NCBI RefSeq assembly: GCF_037860775.1
Contig: NZ_JBBEWC010000015.1
Location: 60,547 to 124,546 of the forward strand
Source: Emticicia soli
Lineage (GTDB): Bacteria; Bacteroidota; Bacteroidia; Cytophagales; Spirosomataceae
Direction of reading: 5' to 3'
DNA: 64,000 nucleotides
The position numbers were made by a program, and so were the translations under genes. The notes below the pieces were generated by a model. It was not told the origin of the DNA. It did no database searches and saw nothing but the letters and a program-made list of their open reading frames with translations. Positions 26,409 to 34,775 of this stretch are shown here, one piece after another. How positions within the stretch are numbered: the first letter of the stretch is position 1; each line of letters starts with the position of its first letter.

Positions 26409-27660
26409 AACATTTCTGTTCCCAGATTTTCGCTAGATTAATAATTACTTCTGTTGCTTTTTCCATATCCTGCACCGACACCCATTCTAATTTTGAATGA
26501 AAGGCGTGTTCGCCAGCAAAAATATTTGGGCAAGGCAAACCCATGAATGATAACCTTGAGCCATCGGTTCCGCCTCTTATGCTTCGCTGTTCGGGCTTCA
26601 TGCCTGATACCCTTATGGCTTCCAAGGCATACTCTACTACTTTCGGGTGGTTTACCAATACCTCTTTCATGTTTCTGTATTGCTCTATTACTTTAAAGTC
26701 AACACTCGAGTTCGGATAATGAACCAATACCTTATCTATAATAGCTTGCAAATATGCTTCTTTTTCGTGCAAACCTGCCACCGTAAAATCTCTGATGATA
26801 AAATCGAGCTTTACCTGCTCCTGAATACCTGATATTTGCGTAGGATGAATAAATCCTTCATAATCTTCGGTAGTTTCAGGCGATAAACTATCTTTAGGTA
26901 AAGCAGCCAGAATATCGGCCGCAATTTTCATGGCATTTTCTAGTTTACCTTTTGCAAAACCGGGATGCGTACTCACACCATTAATTATAAGACTTACACC
27001 ATCGGCCGAAAATGTTTCGTCCTCCAGCGTTCCTACTGTTTCACCATCCATTGTATAGGCATAATCAGCGCCCAGTTTCTGCAAATCTACTTTTTCGGTG
27101 CCCCGGCCAACTTCTTCGTCAGGCGTAAACAAAATCTTAATTGTACCGTGTTTTATTTCAGGGTGATTCATCAGATATTCTGCTGCTGCCATTATTTCGG
27201 CAACTCCGGCTTTGTTATCTGCTCCCAGAAGTGTCGTTCCACTGGCTGTTATAATATCGTTACCTATCTGGTGTTTTAAATCAGGGTGTTCTTCAACTTT
27301 AATAACCTGAGTAGGGTCGTCGGGTAAAACAATACTTGCACCATCCCAATATTCATGAATAATAGGCTTTACTCCTGCGCCACTACAATCGGGCGAGGTA
27401 TCTACATGAGAGCAAAAACATATTACCGGAACTGGCTTGGTTGTAGTAGCCGGAATAGTAGCATACACATAACCCCATTCATCAAGGTGTGCATCAGTAA
27501 TACCCATAGCCAGTAATTCTTCTACCAGTATTCGGCTTAAATCTTTTTGCTTTTCAGTTGAAGGATTCGCAGTAGAATTTGGATCCGACTGCGTATCAAT
27601 TTGCACATATCGCAGAAACTTCTCTTTTACATTATATAAGGTATTAGTAATAGGTATCAT
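26407..27660 (-). CDS. pepT: Peptidase T (tripeptide aminopeptidase, M20B)
   Basis: A 417-residue cytosolic di-zinc aminopeptidase that removes N-terminal residues from tripeptides. Metal and catalytic residues are visible: H85 and D87 in CFCSHVDTSP, D148 in LLGADNKAGVAE, the Glu pair in FTPDEEVGRGTE (182-183), YTMDGETVG, and the late EHAFHSKLEW His. The length is standard. The stop codon (TAG, 26407-26409) overlaps the end of the palindromic element, which might have supplied part of it. yggS lies downstream beyond that element. Confidence 0.95.
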   Translation of the reverse strand: MIPITNTLYNVKEKFLRYVQIDTQSDPNSTANPSTEKQKDLSRILVEELLAMGITDAHLDEWGYVYATIPATTTKPVPVICFCSHVDTSPDCSGAGVKPIIHEYWDGASIVLPDDPTQVIKVEEHPDLKHQIGNDIITASGTTLLGADNKAGVAEIMAAAEYLMNHPEIKHGTIKILFTPDEEVGRGTEKVDLQKLGADYAYTMDGETVGTLEDETFSADGVSLIINGVSTHPGFAKGKLENAMKIAADILAALPKDSLSPETTEDYEGFIHPTQISGIQEQVKLDFIIRDFTVAGLHEKEAYLQAIIDKVLVHYPNSSVDFKVIEQYRNMKEVLVNHPKVVEYALEAIRVSGMKPEQRSIRGGTDGSRLSFMGLPCPNIFAGEHAFHSKLEWVSVQDMEKATEVIINLAKIWEQKC

Positions 27661-27717
27661 AATTAATAGGTGTTAGTAAAGATAATTACCGATGCACTTC
27701 TTTTTTTGTTCAATTTT

Positions 27718-28194
27718 TTACTCCGCTTTCACATTTAATATTCCTTCTAAATCAGCCGGAGAGTAGTTGATATTTTTTAGTGTTTTATCGTCGCTTGTTC
27801 TGTACACCAAAAACTTGCCTTCTATTTCTTTATAATAAGACTCTGTTCCTTTTTCGGCATAATGCTTCATGGTTTCTTCGGCTTCAGCAAGCGTTGCACA
27901 AGCTTTACTCATATTAGAGCGTTGCACTTCATCAAACAATTCACGGAATTTTTCGCCCAAACCAAACTCAAGTACAGCCCCCGATAATACATATTGTATA
28001 TCGGCCAAAGCATCGGCTACGCCAACTATATCTTTGCTCTCAATGGCTTCTTCTAACTCTCTCAACTCTTCGGCAATCAATGCTACTCTTAAGTTACATC
28101 TTTGTTTAGACGGTATTTGTGGTGTTTCTAAAATTGGGTGTTGGAAGGTTCGGTGGAAATCAGCAACCTGATTCAGACAATCTAATACTTGCAT
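27718..28194 (-). CDS. Nucleoside triphosphate pyrophosphohydrolase family protein (all-alpha, PRA-PH-like)
   Basis: A 158-residue all-alpha NTP pyrophosphatase of the MazG/PRA-PH type. The Mg2+-binding signature is EE-x2-E at E42, E43, E46 followed by D61 and D65 in VADALADIQYV. It hydrolyses NTPs to NMP and PPi, probably for nucleotide pool cleaning; the exact substrate is not visible. TTG at 28203 extends the frame three codons, but ATG 28194 (MQVLDCLNQVADFH) fits the family. It is monocistronic, upstream of pepT on the same strand with a 57-base gap, so read-through into pepT is possible. Confidence 0.85.
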   Translation of the reverse strand: MQVLDCLNQVADFHRTFQHPILETPQIPSKQRCNLRVALIAEELRELEEAIESKDIVGVADALADIQYVLSGAVLEFGLGEKFRELFDEVQRSNMSKACATLAEAEETMKHYAEKGTESYYKEIEGKFLVYRTSDDKTLKNINYSPADLEGILNVKAE

Positions 28195-28425
28195 AAGATA
28201 CAATGAAATTTATTTTCAATTTAATAATATTTTAATTCATAAGGCCATATCTGTATTTTAATGGCATTTTATTTCAAAAACAGGAGACAGAAAAACTGTT
28301 TTGATTTTTTCTTCGAAATATTTTCGCCGTAAAATAAATAAACAGATATTCACATTTGCAAAGTTGAGCAAATTTCAATAATATTGCTACGTAACTGAAG
28401 TCAAATTATCAAAACCCAACAAATC

Positions 28426-29064
28426 ATGAACAAATTTTATAGACTTCTTTCAGTGGTAACATTAGCGTTATCTGTTGCTTTATGGTCATGTAAAGGAGAT
28501 CAAGGTCCACAAGGTCCAACCGGTGCTCAAGGTGCTCAAGGTCCTACTGGTGCTCAAGGTGCAACTGGATCTCAAGGTCCTTCTGGCGCAACTGGTTCTA
28601 CAGGTGCTACTGGTGCTACTGGTCAAGACGGAAATGCAAATGTAAAAAATGCCGAAGTAACGGTAAAAACAACTGACTGGAGAACAGTAGATGCAGCTGG
28701 TATCGGAACAGGCAATACAGGCCAAACTGGTGCGTTCGAAGTAGCAGACGCAAACATTTCGGCTGGAAGTATTGTAGTAGCCTACGTGAAAGTTGGTACT
28801 CAATGGCTTGCGTTGCCAAGAGTTATCATTAAAGAAACTGATGGAGCTACTGAGCAAGTTAATTTTGGCTTCGAAACAGGAAAGGTAACTTTCTTCTATA
28901 GCTCACAAACTGCCGCTATCGGTGGTATCAAGAGCTATAAGCCACAAACTGACCTTACTTTCTCTTACGTAACTATCGAGAAGACCTTACGTCTATCTAT
29001 GGAAGCTGCCGGTGTTAATTTAAGAAGCCGCGAAGCAGTAACCAGCTACTTACAAAGTCATTAA
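28426..29064 (+). CDS. Lipoprotein with a collagen-like Gly-X-Y tract
   Basis: A 212-residue protein with lipoprotein signal SVALWSCKG (lipidated Cys about 22). Immediately after the Cys come about sixteen uninterrupted Gly-X-Y triplets (GDQ GPQ GPT ... GQD GNA), rich in GPT, GAQ and GAT, then a 140-residue globular domain with beta character. The collagen tract would trimerise and push the C-terminal domain away from the membrane. Such proteins are often surface-exposed or stress-related in Bacteroidota; the role here is unknown. It has its own terminator, and a start with no Shine-Dalgarno sequence. Confidence 0.85.
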   Translation: MNKFYRLLSVVTLALSVALWSCKGDQGPQGPTGAQGAQGPTGAQGATGSQGPSGATGSTGATGATGQDGNANVKNAEVTVKTTDWRTVDAAGIGTGNTGQTGAFEVADANISAGSIVVAYVKVGTQWLALPRVIIKETDGATEQVNFGFETGKVTFFYSSQTAAIGGIKSYKPQTDLTFSYVTIEKTLRLSMEAAGVNLRSREAVTSYLQSH

Positions 29065-29111
29065 TTTTGATTTGTAAACTACACAATATTAGTAGCTTAC
29101 GTAGAAAAGAA

Positions 29112-29141
29112 AAAAAAGCCTCCTTTACGGGAGGCTTTTTT
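29112..29141. terminator. Terminator after the collagen-like lipoprotein gene
   Basis: AAAAAAGCCTCC pairs with GGAGGCTTTTTT around a 6-base loop, a textbook Rho-independent terminator. Confidence 0.9.
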
Positions 29142-29182
29142 GTTTCTTTTTCGTTATTAGTAGGTATTACTATAATCTTTTT

Positions 29183-30295
29183 ATGAATAAGCTGTTTACC
29201 TTTATTTGCCTTCAACTTTTTAGTTTTTCTGTTGCCGCACAATTACTCAACGATAATGAATCTAAACAAAACCTGATAAAGGGTTTGGATAAATTATATA
29301 ATTACGAGTTCAGAGAAGCTGATGCTATTTTTCATAAAGTAAAAGCAAAGTATCCGCAACATCCGGTTACGCCGCTTCTGAGTGCGCTACAAGTACAATG
29401 GCAGAATTTGCCACTTGAAAAAAATCCGAAGGCTGTTAGTACTTATATGGCTCTGCTCGAAAAATGCAGAGCATCAGCCGAATCTATGCTAACCGACCCT
29501 AATAAAAAAGCAGAAGCTACTTTTTTTCTGCTTGCCTCACATGGCTATACTGCGCTGGCCTACACTTATAGAAAAGAATCTATGAAAGCCGCCAACGAAG
29601 CACGCAAAGCTTATGGCTACATGAAAGATGGCTTTGGGATGATGGAACGCAACCCTGAGTTTTATTTTACCTCGGGTCTGTACAATTATTATCGGGTACA
29701 GTATCCTGAAACCCACCCTATGGTAAAGCCTGTTATGATTTTCTTTGAAAATGGCAACAAAAAAGCAGGGCTAACTCAACTGGAACTAGCAGTGCAGCGG
29801 TCTATTTTTTCGAGAGTAGAAGCAGCCTATTATTATATGAATGTTAATCTTAAATATGAGCTGAATTACAACAAAGCGCTTACGTATGCCGACCAACTGC
29901 ATGATAAATATCCGCAAAACCCCATTTATTTGATGCGCTACACCGAAACCCTGATTATGTTGGGTAAGTATGATGAGGCAGAGCATAAAATAGATTTGCT
30001 ACACAAAATCAATAGCCCGGTATATCAGATTGCGGCTAATTTATTTGATGGCCTTTTGGCTGAAAAATCAAAGCGAAATGACAAACTTGCGTTGGAGCTC
30101 TATAATAATGTATTAAAGAACGAGCCTGACGAACGCTACACTAAAGATTATTACGCCATGACCTACATAGGCATAGGCCGAATTGCCGACAGAGCAGGCA
30201 ATAAAAAACGAGCTGATGAAATGTACAAAAAAGCACTAGATTATGCCGAGAACAAAGGTGTGATTGCCGAGGCAAAGAAAAATCTGGCTAATTAA
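29183..30295 (+). CDS. Exported TPR-domain protein
   Basis: A 370-residue protein with a signal peptide (FICLQLFSFSVAAQ-LL), so periplasmic or outer-membrane associated. Most of the chain is alpha-helical with TPR-like units, for example GLDKLYNYEFREADAIFHKV near the start, MYKKALDYAENKGVIAEAKK at the end, and LGKYDEAEHKI in the middle. No catalytic motif is seen. Similar single-copy proteins are frequent in Cytophagales, without assigned function. It is monocistronic and followed by a hairpin terminator at 30362-30397. Confidence 0.75.
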   Translation: MNKLFTFICLQLFSFSVAAQLLNDNESKQNLIKGLDKLYNYEFREADAIFHKVKAKYPQHPVTPLLSALQVQWQNLPLEKNPKAVSTYMALLEKCRASAESMLTDPNKKAEATFFLLASHGYTALAYTYRKESMKAANEARKAYGYMKDGFGMMERNPEFYFTSGLYNYYRVQYPETHPMVKPVMIFFENGNKKAGLTQLELAVQRSIFSRVEAAYYYMNVNLKYELNYNKALTYADQLHDKYPQNPIYLMRYTETLIMLGKYDEAEHKIDLLHKINSPVYQIAANLFDGLLAEKSKRNDKLALELYNNVLKNEPDERYTKDYYAMTYIGIGRIADRAGNKKRADEMYKKALDYAENKGVIAEAKKNLAN

Positions 30296-30361
30296 TCATG
30301 TTTTTCTTTTAATTTCCAACGGGCTTATTCAAGAAATTTAGATTTCAAATATAACACAATA

Positions 30362-30397
30362 CAAATCTCTGATAATAAGAAATTTATCAGAGATTTG
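30362..30397. terminator. Hairpin in the 267-base gap after the TPR gene
   Basis: CAAATCTCTGATAA and TTATCAGAGATTTG are exact inverses separated by 8 bases. The T-run is weak. The rest of the gap to 30562 holds no credible gene. Confidence 0.7.
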
Positions 30398-30562
30398 TTG
30401 CTTTATAAGCTATTAATCTGGCTGCTAAAGCAACCCCTCTTATTCATTCTTCGTCAAAGAAGTAGTATGCAGTATTTGTCAAATTTTATTTACTAACGCA
30501 ACCCTATTTCCAAATCATCCGTAAGGCAAGTATACACTAAGTATTAAAATTTTACGCTTGCT

Positions 30563-31072
30563 ATGGAAAAAACACAATTAAACAGAGGACAGTTTTTACG
30601 ACAACTCGGCTTAAGCACAGGTGCTTTAATGGCTTTTTATTGTATGGGTACAGGTCTTTCGGCTTGCTCTAGCTCAGGCGACGACACCGACCCTACACCG
30701 AATCCTGGAGGAAGTAATGGTAACACAAACAGTGCAGCCATAAAAGGTACAACCAGTGGTGCCAACATTGATTTTACAATTGACCTGACCCATGCCGATT
30801 TCAGTAAATTAAAAACAGCAGGACAATTTGATTATGTAGCCAATATCATTATTGTGAACACAGGTGGCACTTATGTGGCTTTATCAAAAGTTTGTACACA
30901 TCAAGGCTCTACAATCTCATACCGTAGTGCCAACAACGACTTAAGATGTCCGAATCATGGTTCGGAATTTAATTTAGATGGCTCGGTAAAAGTATCGCCA
31001 GCAACAGAGGCGCTAGCTGTGTACAAAACCGAAATTCAGAATAGTGGCAATACACTCAGAGTTTCAGCTTAA
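30563..31072 (+). CDS. Rieske [2Fe-2S] lipoprotein
   Basis: A 169-residue protein with a hydrophobic export signal ending in a lipobox (TGLSACSSS, Cys 35), then a Gly/Asn-rich linker and a compact Rieske domain. The cluster ligands are C111-T-H113 and C129-PN-H132, both in proper context (KVCTHQGSTISY and DLRCPNHGSEF). The protein therefore carries a high-potential iron-sulfur cluster outside the cytosol. It is not a bc1 subunit by context. A b561-like membrane protein and a YceI protein lie downstream in the same direction, suggesting an electron-transfer group. Confidence 0.88.
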   Translation: MEKTQLNRGQFLRQLGLSTGALMAFYCMGTGLSACSSSGDDTDPTPNPGGSNGNTNSAAIKGTTSGANIDFTIDLTHADFSKLKTAGQFDYVANIIIVNTGGTYVALSKVCTHQGSTISYRSANNDLRCPNHGSEFNLDGSVKVSPATEALAVYKTEIQNSGNTLRVSA

Positions 31073-31077
31073 ATATC

Positions 31078-31119
31078 ATTTGGATATATGTGTTTCTTAA
31101 AATTTGGATATATGTGTTT
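31078..31119 (+). repeat. Two 18-base direct repeats upstream of the b561-like gene
   Basis: ATTTGGATATATGTGTTT occurs exactly at 31078-31095 and again at 31102-31119, a 24-base period (about two helical turns). Between the Rieske and b561-like genes, it could be a regulator-binding pair; it could also be a chance local duplication. Confidence 0.65.
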
Positions 31120-31205
31120 TTGAATAACCTTAATAGGTATGTTTCTGGGGTCAGGAGGATGAGCAATATCCTCCTCCCTTTTTAAAATCAACTAATTATA
31201 CGTAT

Positions 31206-31853
31206 ATGAAATTAACTTCCTTATTATTATTTTTTTGTTTGTTTTCTGTAAGTGTTTTTGCCCAGGTTACTGAGTCTGACAGCCTCTTAGCCGATTTAGA
31301 TTCGGCTTCAACCGCAGAGCAACCAAAACTTTTGCCTGATAAAATGCTACTTACGCAAAGGATTTTCTGGGGCGAAAAAGGGCTTTACAGAAAAGTAGGC
31401 ATTGCCCCACAGCTAACTGCCGAAAACAGAGCAAAAGAACTGAAAATAAGAAGAACCATGTTTAAGATTCATCAGGCTGTGGGGATATTAACTGCCGCCG
31501 GAATGCTAGCTCAAGGTATATTAGGAGCTAAATTATACAATGCAGGAGGCGACAACTATACACGTATCAAAAGAGCGCATGAAGCTACTGCGCTGGGTAT
31601 TAATATAGCCTATGGTACTACGGCACTCATGGCTTTTACAGCTCCTCCCGGAATGCTCAACCGCAAAGGCATAAGCAATGTAAAAGTGCATAAATATTTG
31701 TCTTACATTCACCTTACGGGTATGATAACAACCAATATACTGGCCGATAAAATCGGAGATAATTATAAGCTAAAGCCTTATCACAGAGCTGCTGCTTATA
31801 CTACTTTTGGTGCCTATTTTGCCGCTATGGCTATTTTAAAGTTTGAGTTTTAG
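31206..31853 (+). CDS. Cytochrome b561-like four-helix membrane protein, exported N terminus
   Basis: A 215-residue protein with a signal peptide (SVSVFA-QV at about 20) and a 65-residue extracytoplasmic segment followed by four hydrophobic helices. A histidine sits near the same end of each helix pair: H89 (FKIHQAV), H125 (KRAHEAT), H162 and H169 (KVHKYLSYIH), and H193 (PYHRAAA). This pattern is that of b-type di-heme proteins of the b561 class, though sequence identity to named families is not evident. The next gene encodes YceI; in E. coli a b561 homologue (yceJ) also precedes yceI, which supports the assignment by context. Confidence 0.6.
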   Translation: MKLTSLLLFFCLFSVSVFAQVTESDSLLADLDSASTAEQPKLLPDKMLLTQRIFWGEKGLYRKVGIAPQLTAENRAKELKIRRTMFKIHQAVGILTAAGMLAQGILGAKLYNAGGDNYTRIKRAHEATALGINIAYGTTALMAFTAPPGMLNRKGISNVKVHKYLSYIHLTGMITTNILADKIGDNYKLKPYHRAAAYTTFGAYFAAMAILKFEF

Positions 31854-31899
31854 TAGAAAAATCCTTACGAGCTTTTAAAAACATTTAGAAATACTGAAA

Positions 31900-32454
31900 A
31901 TGAAAACCATAGAAAACTTTATAGCCATCATAATTTTATTCACTGTTTTTGCATTTTCGCCTAATGTAGAAAACAGAAAAATTGTTGCCGATAAAAAAAG
32001 CTCTACTGTTACCTACGCTATGAGCCATCCGGCGCATGATTGGGAGGGAATTTGCAAAGATGTAAATGCTGTTATTGTTTATGACGACATAAGCAAAAAC
32101 ATCGGTCAAGTGGCGGTATCGCTAAAAGTAGATGCTTTTGATAGTGGCAATGCCAACCGTGACTCGCACGCAATTGAGGTACTGGAAGGCTTGAAATACC
32201 CGAAGATAACATTTACAAGTAACAGAATAAAGGCTGATAACAATACTTTAACGGCTGACGGAAACCTTACGTTTCATGGAGTTACCAAGCCAATAACTAT
32301 CAACGTAAACCGTACTAATAGCGATAAACAAATAGTGCTCGATGGTAAGTTTGATATTTTGTTGAGCCAATTTCAGATAGAACGCCCATCGTTATTCGGT
32401 GTAAAAACCAAAGATGAAGTAAAACTAAGTTTTAAAGTGGTTTTTCCACTCTAA
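31900..32454 (+). CDS. YceI family lipocalin-like periplasmic protein
   Basis: A 184-residue protein with a hydrophobic N-terminal export signal (FIAIIILFTVFAFSP). Family features are SSTVTYAMSHPAHDWEG, NRDSHAIEVLEGLKYPKITF, and LTADGNLTFHGVTKPITI, forming the beta-barrel that holds polyisoprenoids or quinone-like lipids. It lies 46 bases after the b561-like gene and probably belongs to the same transcript. Its 3' side shares a palindrome with the convergent gldD gene. Confidence 0.92.
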   Translation: MKTIENFIAIIILFTVFAFSPNVENRKIVADKKSSTVTYAMSHPAHDWEGICKDVNAVIVYDDISKNIGQVAVSLKVDAFDSGNANRDSHAIEVLEGLKYPKITFTSNRIKADNNTLTADGNLTFHGVTKPITINVNRTNSDKQIVLDGKFDILLSQFQIERPSLFGVKTKDEVKLSFKVVFPL

Positions 32455-32470
32455 ACTTTGATATGTAAAA

Positions 32471-32502
32471 TGGAAATAATGTGAGGCTTCACATTATTTC
32501 CA
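32471..32502. terminator. Bidirectional hairpin overlapping the gldD stop
   Basis: TGGAAATAATGTGA pairs exactly with TCACATTATTTCCA around a 4-base loop. The right arm contains the last codons and stop of gldD; the left arm is 17 bases past the yceI-family stop. There is no clear T-run. Confidence 0.65.
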
Positions 32503-33096
32503 CTTCAAAGTCTCTAATATATGTCTGCAATCGGCTTTCATATAGTCAATCACAGGGCGAAGCGAATCGTTTTCTGTGGCTGTCATCAGATACATTGCTC
32601 CTCTTAAATAATGCTTAGTGGTATCGGTTACAAAAAACTGGTAATGACTTGGCACTTCTCCTTCCAACTCAAAAATAATTGCCTTTTTACCGTCTTTGGT
32701 AGTCAGAATTTTATCTGTGATAGAATAAGCCTTTTTATCATGATGAAACGCCAGCTTTGCGGCATCAGCCATCATATTCTGCAAGCGTTTAGGGTCATTG
32801 TTTACGGGCTTATACGTAAACTGAATGCGGGTATTGAGCTTAGGATAATAGAGTATTATCCAATGTGGCTCAGCTTTCATGAAAGTATCTTTCTGCACAA
32901 TAGCAGCTTTTGAGTACTCAAATGTATATGGGTGTTCTTCTGTGAGAGGCTGATACTCGTGCGCAGGTAAATCAAGACGATTAAAACCCGTAGGTTTAGG
33001 CTGATAATCAGGTTCTTTATCATCACTACAGGCATAAATACCCGCTGCTAATACAGAAACAAACAAAAACCTGACAAGGCTTATTTTAGCTATCAT
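32494..33096 (-). CDS. gldD: Gliding motility lipoprotein GldD
   Basis: A 200-residue lipoprotein (lipobox AAGIYACSDD, Cys 23). Family landmarks are RLDLPAHEYQPL and HPYTFEYSKAA after the signal, PHWIILYYPKLNTRIQFTY in the middle, and LRGAMYLMTATENDSLRPV near the end. GldD is needed for gliding in Flavobacterium johnsoniae and is conserved in T9SS-bearing Bacteroidota. It is downstream of a phosphoribosyltransferase gene (12-base gap), with which it is probably co-transcribed. Its presence supports that the T9SS client at 47-57 kb has a working machinery in this organism, although no core T9SS genes other than PorP/OmpA-like proteins are in this window. Confidence 0.93.
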   Translation of the reverse strand: MIAKISLVRFLFVSVLAAGIYACSDDKEPDYQPKPTGFNRLDLPAHEYQPLTEEHPYTFEYSKAAIVQKDTFMKAEPHWIILYYPKLNTRIQFTYKPVNNDPKRLQNMMADAAKLAFHHDKKAYSITDKILTTKDGKKAIIFELEGEVPSHYQFFVTDTTKHYLRGAMYLMTATENDSLRPVIDYMKADCRHILETLKWK

Positions 33097-33108
33097 TCTT
33101 CAACAACA

Positions 33109-33609
33109 TTAATATAAATACACGCCTGTTTTTGCTTCGTCGCTTAGCATTACCTGAATATGCTCATTCAAAGTAGTAGAAAGCGAATACCCTACATAAT
33201 CGGCTGAGATTGGATATTTAGGGTGATTTCGGTCAACAACAACAGCTACCTGTATTTTCTTTAAAGGAATACTTAAAAACGGACGTAAACTATAGGCCAG
33301 CGTGCGGCCTGTGTTCAGTACATCATCACATAAAACGACATTCTTGTTCCGAAAAGTATCTACCTCGCTCTCTATCTTAATATCGGGTTGCGAAAGCGCC
33401 TGTTTATCTACACTTACTTTGGCAATATTTACTGTTAAAGAAGAAATCTGTTTCAATTCTGCTACCAACAATTCGGCGAAATGATACCCCTCGCCATTTA
33501 TACCAGCAATAATTACTTCCGACTCATCAAAATTCTGTTCATAAATCTGGTAGGCTATGCGACGGATTTTTTGAAAAGTTTCGGTACTATTCAATAATTG
33601 ATTAGACAT
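33109..33609 (-). CDS. Phosphoribosyltransferase family protein (PyrR-like)
   Basis: A 166-residue type I PRT-fold protein. The PRPP-binding motif is VVLCDDVLNTGRT at 91-103, and AGINGEGYHFAE forms the substrate-side loop. The length and order of motifs resemble PyrR (uracil phosphoribosyltransferase/regulator), but no pyrimidine genes are nearby. In several Bacteroidota a PRT gene stands next to gldD, so the pairing may be conserved; the base specificity is unresolved. On the minus strand, a TATCTTTG box (33693-33700) matches the -7 promoter element, about 85 bases upstream of the start. Confidence 0.88.
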   Translation of the reverse strand: MSNQLLNSTETFQKIRRIAYQIYEQNFDESEVIIAGINGEGYHFAELLVAELKQISSLTVNIAKVSVDKQALSQPDIKIESEVDTFRNKNVVLCDDVLNTGRTLAYSLRPFLSIPLKKIQVAVVVDRNHPKYPISADYVGYSLSTTLNEHIQVMLSDEAKTGVYLY

Positions 33610-33723
33610 AATTAGTTTGTATTAAAACCCTGATAGTAGTATTAGATTTTGGCATAGTTTATGTAAACGACTATGCATCAATAAATCGCCAACAAAGATA
33701 CTTAAAACTTATCATACTATAAT

Positions 33724-34164
33724 ATGACGCTTATGAAATACATGTTTGCTGCTTTAGTGTTCATTCTATTTATAAATGCCACAAAACCTGAGAGAAAAGT
33801 TGATAATCCTAAAAAAAGAATAGATACCGAACTAACCGACCGCATCAAATCATCATTCAAAGGGGGCAATCCTAAATTGCTTGCAAGTTGCCTAAACCAA
33901 GAAATTGAATTAGTGATTGACTCTGAAAAAATTGACTTCCAGAAAATTTCTTCACAACAAGCCGAACAGATTTTTAAGTTATTTTTTCAACGCAATCCTC
34001 CATTGTCATTTCAATATGTATATCAAGGTGCATCAAATATCGATTTAAAATATAGTGTGGCCAATTACCGCAGCCGTAATAAAGACTTTTTAGTTTATAT
34101 TTTACTAAAAAAAGATAGCAACAATAAATATGTAATAGATACGATTCAGTTCAGAGAAAGTTAA
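33724..34164 (+). CDS. DUF4783 domain-containing protein, exported
   Basis: A 146-residue protein with a short hydrophobic export signal (MKYMFAALVFILFINA) and then the DUF4783 body: LTDRIKSSFKGGNPKLLASCLNQ in the first half, QIFKLFFQRNPP, and DFLVYILLKK towards the end, which resembles an NTF2-like fold. ATG at 33733 is an alternative start three codons downstream. In Bacteroidota DUF4783 proteins have no assigned role. It has its own hairpin terminator. Confidence 0.8.
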   Translation: MTLMKYMFAALVFILFINATKPERKVDNPKKRIDTELTDRIKSSFKGGNPKLLASCLNQEIELVIDSEKIDFQKISSQQAEQIFKLFFQRNPPLSFQYVYQGASNIDLKYSVANYRSRNKDFLVYILLKKDSNNKYVIDTIQFRES

Positions 34165-34214
34165 ATTTACAAGCTACTTTTCTGAATTACATAAGGATAA
34201 TATAAAATAATAGT

Positions 34215-34241
34215 AAAGGTTCTGATATTATCGGAGCCTTT
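34215..34241. terminator. Terminator after DUF4783 gene
   Basis: AAAGGTTCTGAT pairs with ATCGGAGCCTTT (two G-T wobbles) around a 3-base loop and is followed by a T-run. Confidence 0.75.
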
Positions 34242-34280
34242 TTCTATTTTTGTGCTTTCATTTAAGTTCAAAACAAAAAA

Positions 34281-34775
34281 ATGATAGTTAAAACAAAGAA
34301 ATTTGCGTTAGATAAAAAAGATTACGTAAAAATTGCCTTCAAGCGCCACATGCGCAAAGATTGGAAATGGTTGTTGATTCCGGCAGCAGTAGTTATCTTA
34401 GGATTAGTATTACACTTTACAGGGTCGTACAAAAACTGGTGGATTCCGGTAGTGGCAGTTGTAGGAGGAGGTTTATACGTCTTGTTCTGGTATGCTCAGT
34501 TTTATGCAGCATCGCAAATGGAACAAAACAAACAAATGTTCGATAAATTTATGTATGAAATAGATAGCCGTCAGATTCTGGTTAAAATGAATCAGAAAGA
34601 GGGTGGTATCATGAAATGGGAAAGCATTCAATCGGCTGAAAAAACTGAAGATTCTTATTTGTTGATTATCGGTAAGGGGCAGTTTTTACGTTTCCCGTTC
34701 AATGTATTCAACAGTGAGCATGATTTGAAACTTTTTGAGTCTATTCTGAAAAGAAAAGAATTACTTGCAGCATAA
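34281..34775 (+). CDS. YcxB-like family membrane protein
   Basis: A 164-residue protein with two adjacent membrane spans (about 35-52 and 58-76) and a C-terminal cytosolic domain in which the MKWESIQSAEKTEDSYLLII segment is followed by GQFLRFPFNVF. This is the layout of YcxB-like proteins; their role is unknown. The gene is preceded by the terminator at 34215-34241 and followed directly by an inverted repeat that begins on its stop codon. Confidence 0.8.
   Translation: MIVKTKKFALDKKDYVKIAFKRHMRKDWKWLLIPAAVVILGLVLHFTGSYKNWWIPVVAVVGGGLYVLFWYAQFYAASQMEQNKQMFDKFMYEIDSRQILVKMNQKEGGIMKWESIQSAEKTEDSYLLIIGKGQFLRFPFNVFNSEHDLKLFESILKRKELLAA

Noticed and set aside
28486..28857. 123-codon antisense frame opposite the collagen-like tract
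   Set aside because: Ser/Thr/Cys/Arg low-complexity translation arises from the Gly-X-Y repeat read backwards.
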